From assembly GCA_963714995.1 (NCBI GenBank), contig CAVQQP010000017.1, positions 496,001-560,000 on the forward strand: a stretch of 64,000 bases of DNA, read 5' to 3'. Position 1 is the stretch's first letter; every line of letters starts with the position of its first letter. Source of the DNA: Prado023 sp963714995. Lineage in GTDB: Bacteria > Actinomycetota > Actinomycetes > S36-B12 > CAIYMF01. The position numbers and the translations under genes are program-made. The notes beneath the pieces are model-generated. The model had not been told where the DNA came from and ran no database searches. It saw only the letters and a program-made list of their open reading frames with translations. Positions 17,172-25,657 of this stretch are shown in pieces.

Positions 17172-17795
17172 TCAGCGCAGGGACCAGCCGACGGTCAGGC
17201 TGACGACGACCGCTCCCTCGCCCGCGTCGAGGGACATCGACCCACCCGTGTCCGACTCCGCCATGGCAGCCATGCGCATCGGCCCCGGCGGGCGTGGGCG
17301 CCCGACCGTCTCGTCGATGGCGAGCACGTCCCCGAGCTCCCGGCCCGCCAGCCCCGCCAACTGGGTGGCGCGGGCGAGCGCGTCGGCCCACGCAGCGTCG
17401 CGTGCGCGGCTCATCAGCCCGGACGCATCGCTGTGCCGGAACGTGACGTCATGGACGCGCGCGGCGTCCCCGCCGGCCGCCACCACCGCGGAGAGCAGGT
17501 CGCCGGCCGTCTCGATGTCCCCGGTGGTGGCCGTGAGCTGGACCGCGGCCTGGAAGCCCGCCACGGTCGGGTACGTGTCGTACACCGGGGTGAGGCTCAC
17601 GGCGGAGGTGGACAGCGCCGACTCCGCGAGGCCCGATCCCCGCAGCACGGCGCGCATCTGGGCCAGGGACTCCGCGGACGCGGCCAGGGCCCCGGCCGCC
17701 GACGGGCGGCGCACCTCCGAGCCCACCGTGATCACGCACTCGTCCCGGGCGCCCATCGCGGTCCCGGATCCAGTGACCCATATCCCCTTGTCCAT
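17172..17795 (-). CDS. SIMPL (DUF541) domain protein
   Basis: 207 residues. The IWVTGSGTA start, the periodic segments VTPVYDTYPTV-like and GYQA/ATTGDIETAGDLLSAVV, and the late WADALARATQLAGLAGRELG are the SIMPL pattern. No clear signal peptide is seen, unlike many family members. The biochemical function is unsettled. The ATG at 17795 has AAGGAGG at a good spacing. It is the first gene of a tight operon with the phosphatidyltransferase and the antiporter. Confidence 0.75.
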   Translation of the reverse strand: MDKGIWVTGSGTAMGARDECVITVGSEVRRPSAAGALAASAESLAQMRAVLRGSGLAESALSTSAVSLTPVYDTYPTVAGFQAAVQLTATTGDIETAGDLLSAVVAAGGDAARVHDVTFRHSDASGLMSRARDAAWADALARATQLAGLAGRELGDVLAIDETVGRPRPPGPMRMAAMAESDTGGSMSLDAGEGAVVVSLTVGWSLR

Positions 17796-17826
17796 GCCCA
17801 CCTCCTTGAGTCGCTGCACCGGGGCC

Positions 17827-18699
17827 CTACTTCGTGAGCCGCGTGAAGATCTCGCGCGTGGCTGTCGACCGGTTGAGCGTGTAGAAGTGCAGGCCGGGCG
17901 CACCGCCGGCGAGGAGCTTCTCGCACAGCTCGGTGGCCACCTCGATGCCCAGGTCGGTGACGGCCACCGGATCGTCGGCGACGGCATGGAACCGGGCCGC
18001 CAGCTCGGCGGGGAAGGCCGCGCCCGAGAGGACCGCGAACCGCTCGATCTGCTTCACGCTCGTGACCGGCATGATCCCCGGCAGGATCGGCATGGTGACG
18101 CCCTGCTCGGTGGCCCGCTGCACCATCGTGAAGTAGTCCTCGACCCGGAAGAAGAACTGGGTGATCGCGAACGACGCCCCCGCATGCTCCTTGGCCGCCA
18201 GCACCTGGGCATCGGTCGCGAGGTCCGGGGACTCCGGATGCCCCTCCGGGAACGCCGCGACCCCGATCGTGAAGTCACCGGAGTGCCGGGCCAGCCGGAC
18301 CAGCTCGTCGGCGTGCGACAGGCCACCGGGGACGGGGGTCCAGGCGCTGCCCGGCCCGCCGGGTGGGTCACCGCGGAGGGCCAGCAGGTTGGTGATCCCG
18401 GCGAGCTGGTAGCGGGTGAGCACCTCGCGCAGCTCCGCCTCCGTGGCCCCCACGCAGGTCAGGTGCGCCACCGCATCCATCCCCGTCTCGTTGAGGATCC
18501 GGCTGGTGATGCGCACGGTGCGGTCCCGGGTGGAGCCACCTGCGCCGTAGGTGACCGAGACGAAGGTGGGCGACAGCGGCGAGAGGTCGGAGATCGCCGA
18601 CCACAGCTGGCGCTCGCCCTCGTCGGTCTTCGGTGGGAAGAACTCGAAGGAGAAGACCGGCTCCCCGGAGCTCAGGCTCCGGGACAGGGTGACCGACAT
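17827..18699 (-). CDS. metF: methylenetetrahydrofolate reductase
   Basis: 290 residues. FEFFPPKTDEGE at the start, FVSVTYGAGGSTRD, HLTCVGAT, GITNLLALRGDPP and the late FGFA-type segment replaced by LHFYTLNRS are the MTHFR barrel motifs. It reduces 5,10-methylene-THF to 5-methyl-THF with FAD for methionine synthesis. Length is normal for the bacterial enzyme. The ATG at 18699 overlaps the crtE stop (TGATG); a GTG one codon upstream is also possible. Coupling to the prenyl-synthase gene matches the metF-like and idsA2 adjacency I recall from mycobacteria. Confidence 0.93.
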   Translation of the reverse strand: MSVTLSRSLSSGEPVFSFEFFPPKTDEGERQLWSAISDLSPLSPTFVSVTYGAGGSTRDRTVRITSRILNETGMDAVAHLTCVGATEAELREVLTRYQLAGITNLLALRGDPPGGPGSAWTPVPGGLSHADELVRLARHSGDFTIGVAAFPEGHPESPDLATDAQVLAAKEHAGASFAITQFFFRVEDYFTMVQRATEQGVTMPILPGIMPVTSVKQIERFAVLSGAAFPAELAARFHAVADDPVAVTDLGIEVATELCEKLLAGGAPGLHFYTLNRSTATREIFTRLTK

Positions 18700-19769
18700 C
18701 ACAGGCTCCGGGCGGTCGCGGCGATCGCGAGCTGCTCGAGAGCGGCTCGGGCGTCGGCAGCGAGGTCGGCGCCGTCGAGTGCCGCCACGGCCTCCTGCGT
18801 GCGCTGTCCGATGAGGACCTCGACCTCGTCGAGGGCCCCGGTGGCCACGATGATCCCGCGCAGGTCATCGATCGCCTCAGCCCCCAGGTGCGGGTCACCC
18901 AGGCCCTCGCGCAGGTGGGCGGCCTGCTCGGCCGTCGCGCGCTGCATGGCCGTGGCCACGAGGATGGTGCGCTTGCCCTCGCGCAGGTCGTCACCAGCCG
19001 GCTTCCCGGTCTCGACCGGGTCGCCGAACACGCCCAGGACGTCGTCGCGCAGCTGGAACGCCTCGCCGAGCGGCAGGCCGTACCCGGACAGCGTCTCCAT
19101 GAACGCCTCGTCCGCCCCGGCCAGGGCGGCGCCGAGGTGCAGGGGGCGCTCGATCGTGTACTTGGCCGACTTGTAGCGCACCACGAGCAGCGCGCGCTCG
19201 ACCGACCCGCCGCCGCGGGCCTGCTCCAGCAGGTCGAGGTACTGCCCGGCCATCAGCTCGGTGCGCATCCGGTCGTAGACGACCTTCGCCCGGGCCAGGG
19301 ATCCGCCGTCGAACCCCGAGCGGTGCATCATCTCGTCCGCCCAGCTCAGGCAGAGGTCGCCGAGCAGGATCGCCGCCCCGTCGCCGAAGCGCTGGGAGTC
19401 ACCGGCCCACGTGGATCCGCGGTGCAGGGTGGCGAAGCGGCGGTGGGCGGCGGGCTTGCCGCGGCGCATGTCGGAGTCGTCCATCACGTCGTCGTGGACC
19501 AGGGCGCAGGCCTGCAGCAGCTCCAGGGAGGCGGCGGCGTGCAGGGCGTGGTCGAGGTCGGCCCCACCGGCGCCGAGGTAGCCCCACATGCAGAACGCCG
19601 GCCGCAGTCGCTTCCCACCGGCCAGGAGCTCGCCGAGCCAGGCCGTGAACGGCACGAGGTCCGGCGAGATCCCGGCCAGGATCTGCGCCTGCTCGGCCAG
19701 GAACTCGTCGAGGGTCCCCTGGACCGAGGCACGCAGGTGCTCGGAGGTGAGACGGGGTTCGGGCGTCAT
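18699..19769 (-). CDS. crtE: polyprenyl (geranylgeranyl) diphosphate synthase
   Basis: 356 residues. The first Asp-rich motif lies in LVHDDVMDDSDMRRG and the second in FQLRDDVLGVFGD, with GKRLRPAF near residue 54 binding the allylic or IPP diphosphate. It condenses IPP units into a C20 or similar prenyl diphosphate. Adjacency to crtI, with crtB nearby, suggests it supplies GGPP for carotenoids; menaquinone or polyprenol precursors cannot be excluded. The start is the ATG at 19769. There is no ribosome-binding site, but a -10 element lies 7 nt upstream. It is divergent from crtI across an 82-bp gap. Confidence 0.88.
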   Translation of the reverse strand: MTPEPRLTSEHLRASVQGTLDEFLAEQAQILAGISPDLVPFTAWLGELLAGGKRLRPAFCMWGYLGAGGADLDHALHAAASLELLQACALVHDDVMDDSDMRRGKPAAHRRFATLHRGSTWAGDSQRFGDGAAILLGDLCLSWADEMMHRSGFDGGSLARAKVVYDRMRTELMAGQYLDLLEQARGGGSVERALLVVRYKSAKYTIERPLHLGAALAGADEAFMETLSGYGLPLGEAFQLRDDVLGVFGDPVETGKPAGDDLREGKRTILVATAMQRATAEQAAHLREGLGDPHLGAEAIDDLRGIIVATGALDEVEVLIGQRTQEAVAALDGADLAADARAALEQLAIAATARSL

Positions 19770-19776
19770 GGCGCAC

Positions 19777-19782
19777 AGCCTA
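19777..19782 (-). promoter_or_regulatory. -10 element, leaderless start for crtE
   Basis: TAGGCT on the minus strand, 7 nt before the ATG at 19769. Confidence 0.65.
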
Positions 19783-19839
19783 GGGCCCGGGGCAGTTCAC
19801 CGACCCGATCGCCCATTCGCCGGCGTGGACCCGTGGGCC

Positions 19840-19845
19840 TACGGT
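19840..19845 (+). promoter_or_regulatory. -10 element, leaderless start for crtI
   Basis: TACGGT, 6 nt before the ATG at 19852. With the crtE -10 it makes a compact divergent promoter region of 82 bp. Confidence 0.65.
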
Positions 19846-19851
19846 TGTCCC

Positions 19852-21363
19852 ATGAGACTCCCCCTGACCCACGCGGGACCCGTCGTCGGCCCGACGGAGG
19901 ACGTGGTCATCGTGGGCGCCGGCCTGGGCGGCCTGAGCGCTGCGCTGCGACTGGCCGGCGCCGGACGGACTGTGACGATCCTCGAGCGCGAGGCCGTCCC
20001 GGGCGGCCGCGCCGGGGTCATCGAGGACGCCGGCTACCGCTTCGACACCGGCCCCACGGTCCTGACGATGCCGGGCCTGATCGCCGACGCGTTCGCCTGC
20101 GTCGGCGAGGAGATGTCCGACTGGCTCGAGCTGGCCCCGGTGAGCCCGGTGTACCGCACCTACTTCCCCGACGGCTCGCAGCTCGACGTGCACTCCGACG
20201 TCGACGCGATGGCCGACGAGATCGCCGAGGTCATCGGCCCGGACGAGGCCGCCGGCTACCGCCGCTACATCGACTTCGCCACCGAGCTCTACGAGCTCGA
20301 GATGGCCGACTTCATCGACCGCAACATCGACAGCCCGTTCGACCTGCTCACCCCGAACCTGGCCCGGCTCGTCGCGATCGGCGGGTTCCGCCGGATGGCC
20401 CCCAAGGCCAACGACTACCTGCGCGACCCGCGCACGCAGCGGGTCTTCTCCTTCCAGGCGATGTACGCCGGGATGAGTCCGCACGACGCGCTGTCCATCT
20501 ACTCGGTCATCGCCTACATGGACTCCGTCGCCGGGGTGTTCTTCCCCAAGGGCGGGATGCACGCGGTACCCGCTGCGATGGCCGCCGCCGCCGAGAAGCA
20601 CGGGGTGACCATCCGCTACTCCACGACGGTGGCGTCCGTGGAGCACGACGGGTCGCGGGCGTCGGCAGTGATCACCGCCGACGGCGAGCGGATCCCGGCC
20701 GACGTGGTCGTGCTGAACCCGGACCTCCCGGTCGCCTACCGGGACCTCCTCGGCCTCGAGCCGTGGAACGTCCGGCGGCTGACCTACTCCCCGAGCTGTG
20801 CCGTGCTGCTGGCCGGCTCGTCGGCGCAGTACTCGAAGATCGCCCACCACAACATCCACTTCGGGCGGTCCTGGGAGGGCGTGTTCACCGACCTCATCGA
20901 CCGGGGCCGGCTCATGGCCGACCCGAGCCTGTTCCTGACCAACCCGACCCGATCGGACCCATCGCTGGCTCCTGAGGGCAAGCAGTCGTACTACGTGCTG
21001 TTCCCGACGCCGAACCTCGATGCCCCCATCGACTGGACGGTCGAGGCCCCGCGCTACCGCGACCACATGGTCTCGGTGCTCGAGGAGCGCGGGTACGTCG
21101 GCTTCGGCGACGCCATCGAGGTGGAGCACCTGACCACCCCCCTGGACTGGGCCGAGCAGGGCATGGAGCGCGGCTCACCGTTCGCCTCCGCGCACTCGTT
21201 CGTCCAGACCGGGCCGTTCCGCCCGGGCAACCGATGGGGCGAGAACGTGGTGTTCACCGGATCCGGGACGCAGCCGGGCGTGGGAGTCCCGATGGTGCTG
21301 ATCTCGGGACGGATCGCCGCCGAGCGCATCGTGGGACCGCTGCCGCGCTCACTGTCCCGGTAG
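19852..21363 (+). CDS. crtI: phytoene desaturase
   Basis: 503 residues. VVIVGAGLGGLSAALRLAGAG (about 20-40) binds FAD; EAVPGGRAG and YRFDTGPTVLTMP follow in the standard CrtI order. The C-terminal signature GSGTQPGVGVPMVLISGRIAAERI is complete. It dehydrogenates phytoene stepwise to lycopene at the membrane. The position opposite crtE and near crtB and the cyclase genes makes this copy the main desaturase, in contrast to the CrtD-like copy at 13460. The first ATG follows a -10 element directly, so the mRNA is probably leaderless. Confidence 0.92.
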   Translation: MRLPLTHAGPVVGPTEDVVIVGAGLGGLSAALRLAGAGRTVTILEREAVPGGRAGVIEDAGYRFDTGPTVLTMPGLIADAFACVGEEMSDWLELAPVSPVYRTYFPDGSQLDVHSDVDAMADEIAEVIGPDEAAGYRRYIDFATELYELEMADFIDRNIDSPFDLLTPNLARLVAIGGFRRMAPKANDYLRDPRTQRVFSFQAMYAGMSPHDALSIYSVIAYMDSVAGVFFPKGGMHAVPAAMAAAAEKHGVTIRYSTTVASVEHDGSRASAVITADGERIPADVVVLNPDLPVAYRDLLGLEPWNVRRLTYSPSCAVLLAGSSAQYSKIAHHNIHFGRSWEGVFTDLIDRGRLMADPSLFLTNPTRSDPSLAPEGKQSYYVLFPTPNLDAPIDWTVEAPRYRDHMVSVLEERGYVGFGDAIEVEHLTTPLDWAEQGMERGSPFASAHSFVQTGPFRPGNRWGENVVFTGSGTQPGVGVPMVLISGRIAAERIVGPLPRSLSR

Positions 21364-21382
21364 GCAGAACCCGGAGCCGCAG

Positions 21383-21388
21383 TACCCT
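21383..21388 (+). promoter_or_regulatory. -10 element, leaderless start for mptB
   Basis: TACCCT, 6 nt before the ATG at 21395. It lies only 20 bp after the crtI stop. Confidence 0.6.
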
Positions 21389-21394
21389 GCCACC

Positions 21395-22960
21395 ATGGCG
21401 GCGCCTGCGCGTACCTCGCAAGCCCGGATCGACCGGGCCATGACGGCGCACTACGCCCTGCCCGGCCTGCTCGGCAGTGCGCTGGTCGCGCTGGGGGCCC
21501 TGGGCGTGGGGTGGCTGCCGGCCAACTCGCCCCTGATCGACGTGGGCGTGGTCAGCACCCTGCGCTCCACGACGGCCGGGGAGGCGCTGTCCCGCGTGGC
21601 GGTCCTCGCCGGCGTCGCCCTGCTGCTGCAGACATGGCTCGTCCTCGGCCACGACGTGCTCGACGACCTGGAGCGCGACGATCGCCGGCTCGTGGTGATC
21701 CTGGCGATCTGGATGGCACCCATGCTCCTGATGCCGCCGCTGTTCAGCCGCGACGCCTACTCGTACTTCGCCCAGGGTCAGTTGGTCCTCGCCGGGCTCA
21801 ACCCCTATGAGAACGGCGTCTCCGCACTGCCCGGATGGTTCCTGACCGGCGCGGACCCCCTGTGGGCCGAGTCGCCCACGCCCTACGGGCCCGCGTTCCT
21901 GATCCTGCAGCAGGGCGTGGCCGCGGTCGCCGGCACCCATGCCTTCATCGGTGCGCTGCTGTTCCGGCTCATCGCCCTGACCGGCATCGCACTGATGATC
22001 GTCTACCTGCCCCGACTGGCCCACGCGCACGGGATCGACCCGCCGAAGGCCGTCTGGCTGGCCCTGCTCAACCCCCTGGTCCTGATGCACTTCGTCGCAG
22101 GAGCGCACAACGACGCCCTGATGGTCGGCCTGATGGTGGCCGGCCTGGCGCTGGCCGTCGAGCGGCATCCGGTCACCGGCATCGTGCTCATCGGCCTGGC
22201 GGGCGCGGTGAAGCCGATCGCCCTCGTGGTGCTGCCGTTCGCCGGCCTGCTCTGGGCGGGCACCCGGGCCACCTGGGCGCAGCGGATCTGGGCCTGGGTC
22301 CGGGCCTCGGCCATCGTCCTGGTGGTGTTCACGCTGCTGTCGCTGGCGGTCGGCGTGGGTCTGGGCTGGGTGGCCTCCCTGAGCACCCCCGGGACGGTGC
22401 GCACCTGGCTGTCGCCCCCCACCGCCCTCGGGATGATCGTCGGCAGCGTGCTCGACTGGATCGGCCTGGGCACCGTCGACGGCGCGGTGAGCTTCTTCCG
22501 GGCCGTGGCGATGGTCGCGGGCGCGGCGATCGCCCTGTACCTGGTGCTGCGGCCCGAGGGGCGCTCCCCCGTGCGTGGTGCCGCCCTGGTCCTGCTGACC
22601 ATCGTGGCACTCGGGCCCGTCGTGCAGCCGTGGTACCTGCTGTGGGCGCTGCCCCTGCTGGCCGCCACCGGACTGACGGGCACTCAGCTGCGCGTCGTGA
22701 TGATCATCTCGACGATCCTCGTGCTCCACGGCATGGTCGAGTCCAACGCCACCGCGGACACCCTCGTGGACTTCTTCCGCGATGGCCTGGCAGCGGTCTT
22801 CGCGCTGTCCATGGTCATCATCGTCATGGCCTCCAGCCCCGGCGAGCGCCGGCTCCTCCTGGGCGATCCCGTTGACCGCGGCATCCGCCCACGGACCGGC
22901 GAGGCGCGGCTGCGGGCCGGCGCCCTGGTCGTTCAGCCGACGGGCTCGTCGATCTCGTAG
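21395..22960 (+). CDS. mptB: polyprenol-phosphomannose-dependent alpha-1,6-mannosyltransferase (MptA/MptB type)
   Basis: 521 residues with about 12 membrane segments. SRDAYSYFAQGQL after the second or third helix is the GT-C acidic loop motif, and NPLVLMHFVAGAHNDALM is a typical family segment. In mycobacteria and corynebacteria these enzymes extend the alpha-1,6-mannan backbone of lipomannan on the outer face of the membrane using polyprenyl-phosphomannose. Whether this is the MptA or MptB branch is not decided by eye. Together with the PimB-like and GT87 genes further on, it indicates lipomannan-type glycolipids. It converges with the barstar gene and overlaps it by 28 bp. Confidence 0.85.
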   Translation: MAAPARTSQARIDRAMTAHYALPGLLGSALVALGALGVGWLPANSPLIDVGVVSTLRSTTAGEALSRVAVLAGVALLLQTWLVLGHDVLDDLERDDRRLVVILAIWMAPMLLMPPLFSRDAYSYFAQGQLVLAGLNPYENGVSALPGWFLTGADPLWAESPTPYGPAFLILQQGVAAVAGTHAFIGALLFRLIALTGIALMIVYLPRLAHAHGIDPPKAVWLALLNPLVLMHFVAGAHNDALMVGLMVAGLALAVERHPVTGIVLIGLAGAVKPIALVVLPFAGLLWAGTRATWAQRIWAWVRASAIVLVVFTLLSLAVGVGLGWVASLSTPGTVRTWLSPPTALGMIVGSVLDWIGLGTVDGAVSFFRAVAMVAGAAIALYLVLRPEGRSPVRGAALVLLTIVALGPVVQPWYLLWALPLLAATGLTGTQLRVVMIISTILVLHGMVESNATADTLVDFFRDGLAAVFALSMVIIVMASSPGERRLLLGDPVDRGIRPRTGEARLRAGALVVQPTGSSIS

Positions 22961-23409
22961 TCCTCGTCGACGAAGACCTCGCCGGCGCTGCGGTGCTGCC
23001 CCAGCGAGAGCTGCGGGCCCTCACCGATCAGCACCACGCGCGCCGCAAGATCGGACTCCTCCCACGCAGCGAGGATGTCGCGGAACACGTCGATGGCGAT
23101 CGCGAACTGCTCAGGCTCGGACTCGGCCATGTCACCCCAGCCGGACCACAGGATGAGCAGGCCGTCGGCGTCCTCGAGGTCCTCGACCTCGTCGAACTCC
23201 TGGGACTCCAGGCACTCCTCGAACGCATCCCAGTTGTGCCCGAAGTAGTCGGGGAAGCCGAAGCCGGCGGCACACGCCTCGAAGAAGGCCGCACGCCCAC
23301 CGCCCTCGGACACGTCGATCAGAACGGAGGCCCAGTCGAGCAGGGCCGCGAGCTCGGCAGCCGCATCCGAATCGGGGGCGTCGCGCCACAGTGCGATCCG
23401 ATTGCTCAT
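22933..23409 (-). CDS. barstar-family RNase inhibitor
   Basis: 158 residues, acidic, without a signal peptide. FPDYFGHNWDAFEECL (about 52-67) is the barstar core, including the Asp and aromatic residues that plug the RNase active site. Barstar proteins bind and block barnase-like RNases in the cytoplasm. Its ATG overlaps the stop of the RNase gene (ATGA at 23406-23409), so toxin and inhibitor are co-translated. Length exceeds classical barstar (~90 aa) by an acidic C-terminal extension of unknown role. Confidence 0.88.
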   Translation of the reverse strand: MSNRIALWRDAPDSDAAAELAALLDWASVLIDVSEGGGRAAFFEACAAGFGFPDYFGHNWDAFEECLESQEFDEVEDLEDADGLLILWSGWGDMAESEPEQFAIAIDVFRDILAAWEESDLAARVVLIGEGPQLSLGQHRSAGEVFVDEDYEIDEPVG

Positions 23410-23843
23410 CCGGACACGACCTCTCGGAAGCTGGAGTAGTGGTCGGAGGTGTAGAACCGGGACCCATCATCGCCCGCGACGATCCGACGCGCACCGCGAT
23501 CGTCGGAATCCGGGGTGATCACGGTGTACTCGGCGTAGAAGCCCCTCGGCTGCTGGGGCAGGATCCCCTCGCGGTTGTTGAAGGTGGACCCGTCCTGGTC
23601 ATAGGGGAACGGACCGTCGGAGGCGATCAGCTCGAGGGTCTCGATGCCCTCCGGTGGCAGCTGCTCCACCGTCATGGACCCCAGGTCGGTGGTGGGCTCG
23701 GCCGGGGCGAGGTCGGCGTACTGGGAGGCGGCCGCCTGCGCGCTCGACCCACCTGCCTCGCCCGCGGCGGCGTCCGCGGACGTGCCCGCACACCCGGAGA
23801 CGGCCACCAGGCCGATCAGGGCGGCAGCCAGCCGCATGCGCAT
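23406..23843 (-). CDS. secreted guanyl-specific ribonuclease, RNase Sa/barnase-like lipoprotein
   Basis: 145 residues. A short lipoprotein signal (LIGLVAVSGC, lipobox Cys at about 18) leads into a linker and a complete RNase N1/T1 domain. Similarity to Streptomyces RNase Sa is plain: LPPEGIETLELI, SDGPFPYDQDG, FNNREGILP, AEYTVITP (catalytic Glu), GARRIVAG (Arg) and YTSDHYSSF (His). All catalytic residues are present. It would cleave RNA after guanine, anchored outside the cell. The start is ATG 23843; a GTG at 23849 or ATG at 23837 is also possible. It precedes its barstar inhibitor on one mRNA. Confidence 0.88.
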   Translation of the reverse strand: MRMRLAAALIGLVAVSGCAGTSADAAAGEAGGSSAQAAASQYADLAPAEPTTDLGSMTVEQLPPEGIETLELIASDGPFPYDQDGSTFNNREGILPQQPRGFYAEYTVITPDSDDRGARRIVAGDDGSRFYTSDHYSSFREVVSG

Positions 23844-23907
23844 GCTCACGGTGAGAGCATCCCACATGGCCGGCTCACGCTCGGCGGCGAGATGGAAGGA
23901 TGTGCCC

Positions 23908-24837
23908 ATGTCACGGCGAGAGCTCGATGCCGCAGGGATCACCGATCCGCAGATGCGGGCAGCCTATGAAGCCTGCCGCGAGCTGCACGCCCATCACGGT
24001 CGCACCTACTACCTCGCCACCCGGCTGCTCCCCCCGGGCAAGCGCCCGTTCGTCCACGCGCTCTACGGCTTCGCCCGCTACGCCGACGAGATCGTCGACG
24101 ACCTGGACTCGAGCCTCACCCCGCAGCAGCGCGCAGACGAGCTCGCCCGGTGGGGCGACCAGGTCCTGGCCGACCTGGCGCGCGGGCACTCCGAGGACCC
24201 GATCGCCCGCGCGCTGGTGGACACCGCGATGCGGTTCGCGATCCCGCACGAGCACTTCGCCGACTTCCTGACCTCGATGCGGATGGACCTGACCGTCACC
24301 GAGTACCCCACGTTCGCCGACCTGGCCGTCTACGTGCACGGCTCGGCCGCCGTGATCGGCCGGGAGATGGTGCACGTCCTCGGCGCCACGGATCCCGCCG
24401 ACCTCCCGGAGGCCCTCGAGCGCGCCGACGACCTCGGGGTCGCCTTCCAGCTGGCCAACTTCATCCGCGACGTCGGCGAGGACCTCGAACGCGGCCGGGT
24501 CTACCTCCCCCTCGACGAGCTCGAGCGGTTCGCGGTCACCCGCGCCGACCTGGAGCGCCGGGTGCTGACCCCGCAGATCCGCCTCGCGCTGGAGTTCCAG
24601 GTCCGCCGCGTGCGCCAGCTGCAGGCACGTGCCGAGCCCGGCATCGCCCTGCTCCGGCCCGAGGCGCAACCGTGCATCGAGGCCGCCAGCGAGCTCTACT
24701 GCGGCATCGTCGACGCTGTGGAGGACATCGACTACCGGGTGTTCGACCATCGGGCGACCGTCGGCAACGCCCGGCGGATCCGGGTGGCCGGCGCGGCCTG
24801 GTGGGACGCGCGCCGCGCCCGCCGTCGCGCCGCCTGA
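23908..24837 (+). CDS. crtB: phytoene synthase
   Basis: 309 residues of the squalene/phytoene synthase family. The first substrate motif is ARYADEIVDDLD at about residues 55-66, and the second is FIRDVGEDLERGRVYLP at about 184-200; both Asp-rich sites are intact. It condenses two GGPP to phytoene, the first committed step of the C40 pathway. The ATG at 23908 follows GGAAGGA. It is separated from crtE/crtI by mptB and the RNase/barstar pair, and converges with the lycopene cyclase genes across 21 bp. Confidence 0.92.
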   Translation: MSRRELDAAGITDPQMRAAYEACRELHAHHGRTYYLATRLLPPGKRPFVHALYGFARYADEIVDDLDSSLTPQQRADELARWGDQVLADLARGHSEDPIARALVDTAMRFAIPHEHFADFLTSMRMDLTVTEYPTFADLAVYVHGSAAVIGREMVHVLGATDPADLPEALERADDLGVAFQLANFIRDVGEDLERGRVYLPLDELERFAVTRADLERRVLTPQIRLALEFQVRRVRQLQARAEPGIALLRPEAQPCIEAASELYCGIVDAVEDIDYRVFDHRATVGNARRIRVAGAAWWDARRARRRAA

Positions 24838-24858
24838 GACCGGGCCGCCTGAGACCGG
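24829..24858. repeat. perfect 15-bp tandem duplication at the crtB stop
   Basis: GCCGCCTGAGACCGG is repeated exactly (24829-24843, 24844-24858). The first copy contains the crtB stop codon, so the duplication lies in the 3' junction and changes no protein. Confidence 0.85.
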
Positions 24859-25301
24859 TCAGGGTCGAGGGGTCCCCTCCCGCGGCAGGGGCGTGCGGCC
24901 GCCCACCTTGGCCAGGATCGGGACCAGGAACGGCAGCGGCGGGCCGGACATCGGCTCCCGCTGGATGCCGCGCCGGCCCCAGAGCACCCACAGGGTCAGG
25001 GTCAGCATCACCAGGGCGAAGCCGAACATCAGGTCCTCCACGGGCGCGTAGAGGATCCGACCGTCACCGAAGGCCGGCGGGGGTCGATCGACGCGGGCGT
25101 GCTCGATCCGATGATCTCCTCCCCGGAGTAGCGAACGATCCGGAACCCGGTGAGCACCCCGTTGGTCAGCAGCTGGAAGAACACGATGATCGGGTAGGCC
25201 ATCCAGAACACCCGCCTGGTCAGCAGCCGGGTGCGCACGATCCACAGGTCCCAGGCGATGACCAGCAGCACACCCACGACCGCGAGCTGTGTGTAGGTCA
25301 T
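24859..25301 (-). CDS. crtYd: lycopene cyclase subunit CrtYd-like, apparent frameshift at ~25081
   Basis: The N-terminal part (MTYTQLAVVGVLL, RRVFWMAYPIIVFFQLLTNG) continues to SSTPASIDP, where the frame breaks in a run of five C residues (minus strand, 25083-25079). Restoring one base gives DPPPAFGDGRILYAPVEDL and then a membrane helix and a basic tail. Together these make a ~147-residue small subunit with three membrane segments, of the heterodimeric actinobacterial cyclases. It forms an ionone ring on lycopene with CrtYc. The ATG overlaps the crtYc stop (ATGA). A homopolymer indel suggests a sequence error. Confidence 0.82.
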
Positions 25302-25654
25302 TGCTCGGCCTCCTGCCCGTCGTCCTGCGCCTCGTCGCCGACGGGCAGGCCTGTCGCCGCGCGGACGGCCTCGAGGGTGAGGATCGCGGCGATCGGCACG
25401 AGGAGGAAGAAGACCACCTCGTCGATCGGCAGCTCGCCGGGCAGCCGGATCCCGGTGATCAGCGCCTCGTCGAACCACCAGTGGCCCGCGCCGATGGCGT
25501 AGACGTCCCAGAGCGCGAAGACCACGGCCACCGGAAGGACGGTCAGCAGCAGCCGCCGCCAGCGCCGGAGCACGCGGGTGCGCAGGCCCAGCTCGAGCCA
25601 GCCCGCTCCGAGGAGGATGAACGCCATCACCGCCAGGTACGACCACTGCCCCAT
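25298..25654 (-). CDS. crtYc: lycopene cyclase subunit CrtYc-like
   Basis: 118 residues with three membrane helices. The segments FALWDVYAIGAGHWWFD and LPGELPIDEVVFFLLVP are the conserved lycopene-cyclase-domain motifs, including the acidic residues used in proton-driven cyclisation. It works as a heterodimer with the next gene's product. Beta, epsilon or gamma ring type cannot be told from sequence. No UbiA-type lycopene elongase is present in the window, which favours C40 over C50 products. The ATG at 25654 lies 3 bp after the upstream flavoprotein's stop. Confidence 0.85.
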   Translation of the reverse strand: MGQWSYLAVMAFILLGAGWLELGLRTRVLRRWRRLLLTVLPVAVVFALWDVYAIGAGHWWFDEALITGIRLPGELPIDEVVFFLLVPIAAILTLEAVRAATGLPVGDEAQDDGQEAEQ

Positions 25655-25657
25655 CGC

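Noticed and set aside
19588..21363. Longer crtI starting inside crtE
   Set aside because: The added N-terminus is crtE antisense; the ATG at 19852 follows a -10 element and starts a normal CrtI.
24859..25654. Lycopene elongase or C50 carotenoid pathway
   Set aside because: CrtYc/CrtYd-like subunits also occur in C50 pathways, but no UbiA-type elongase is present in the window.
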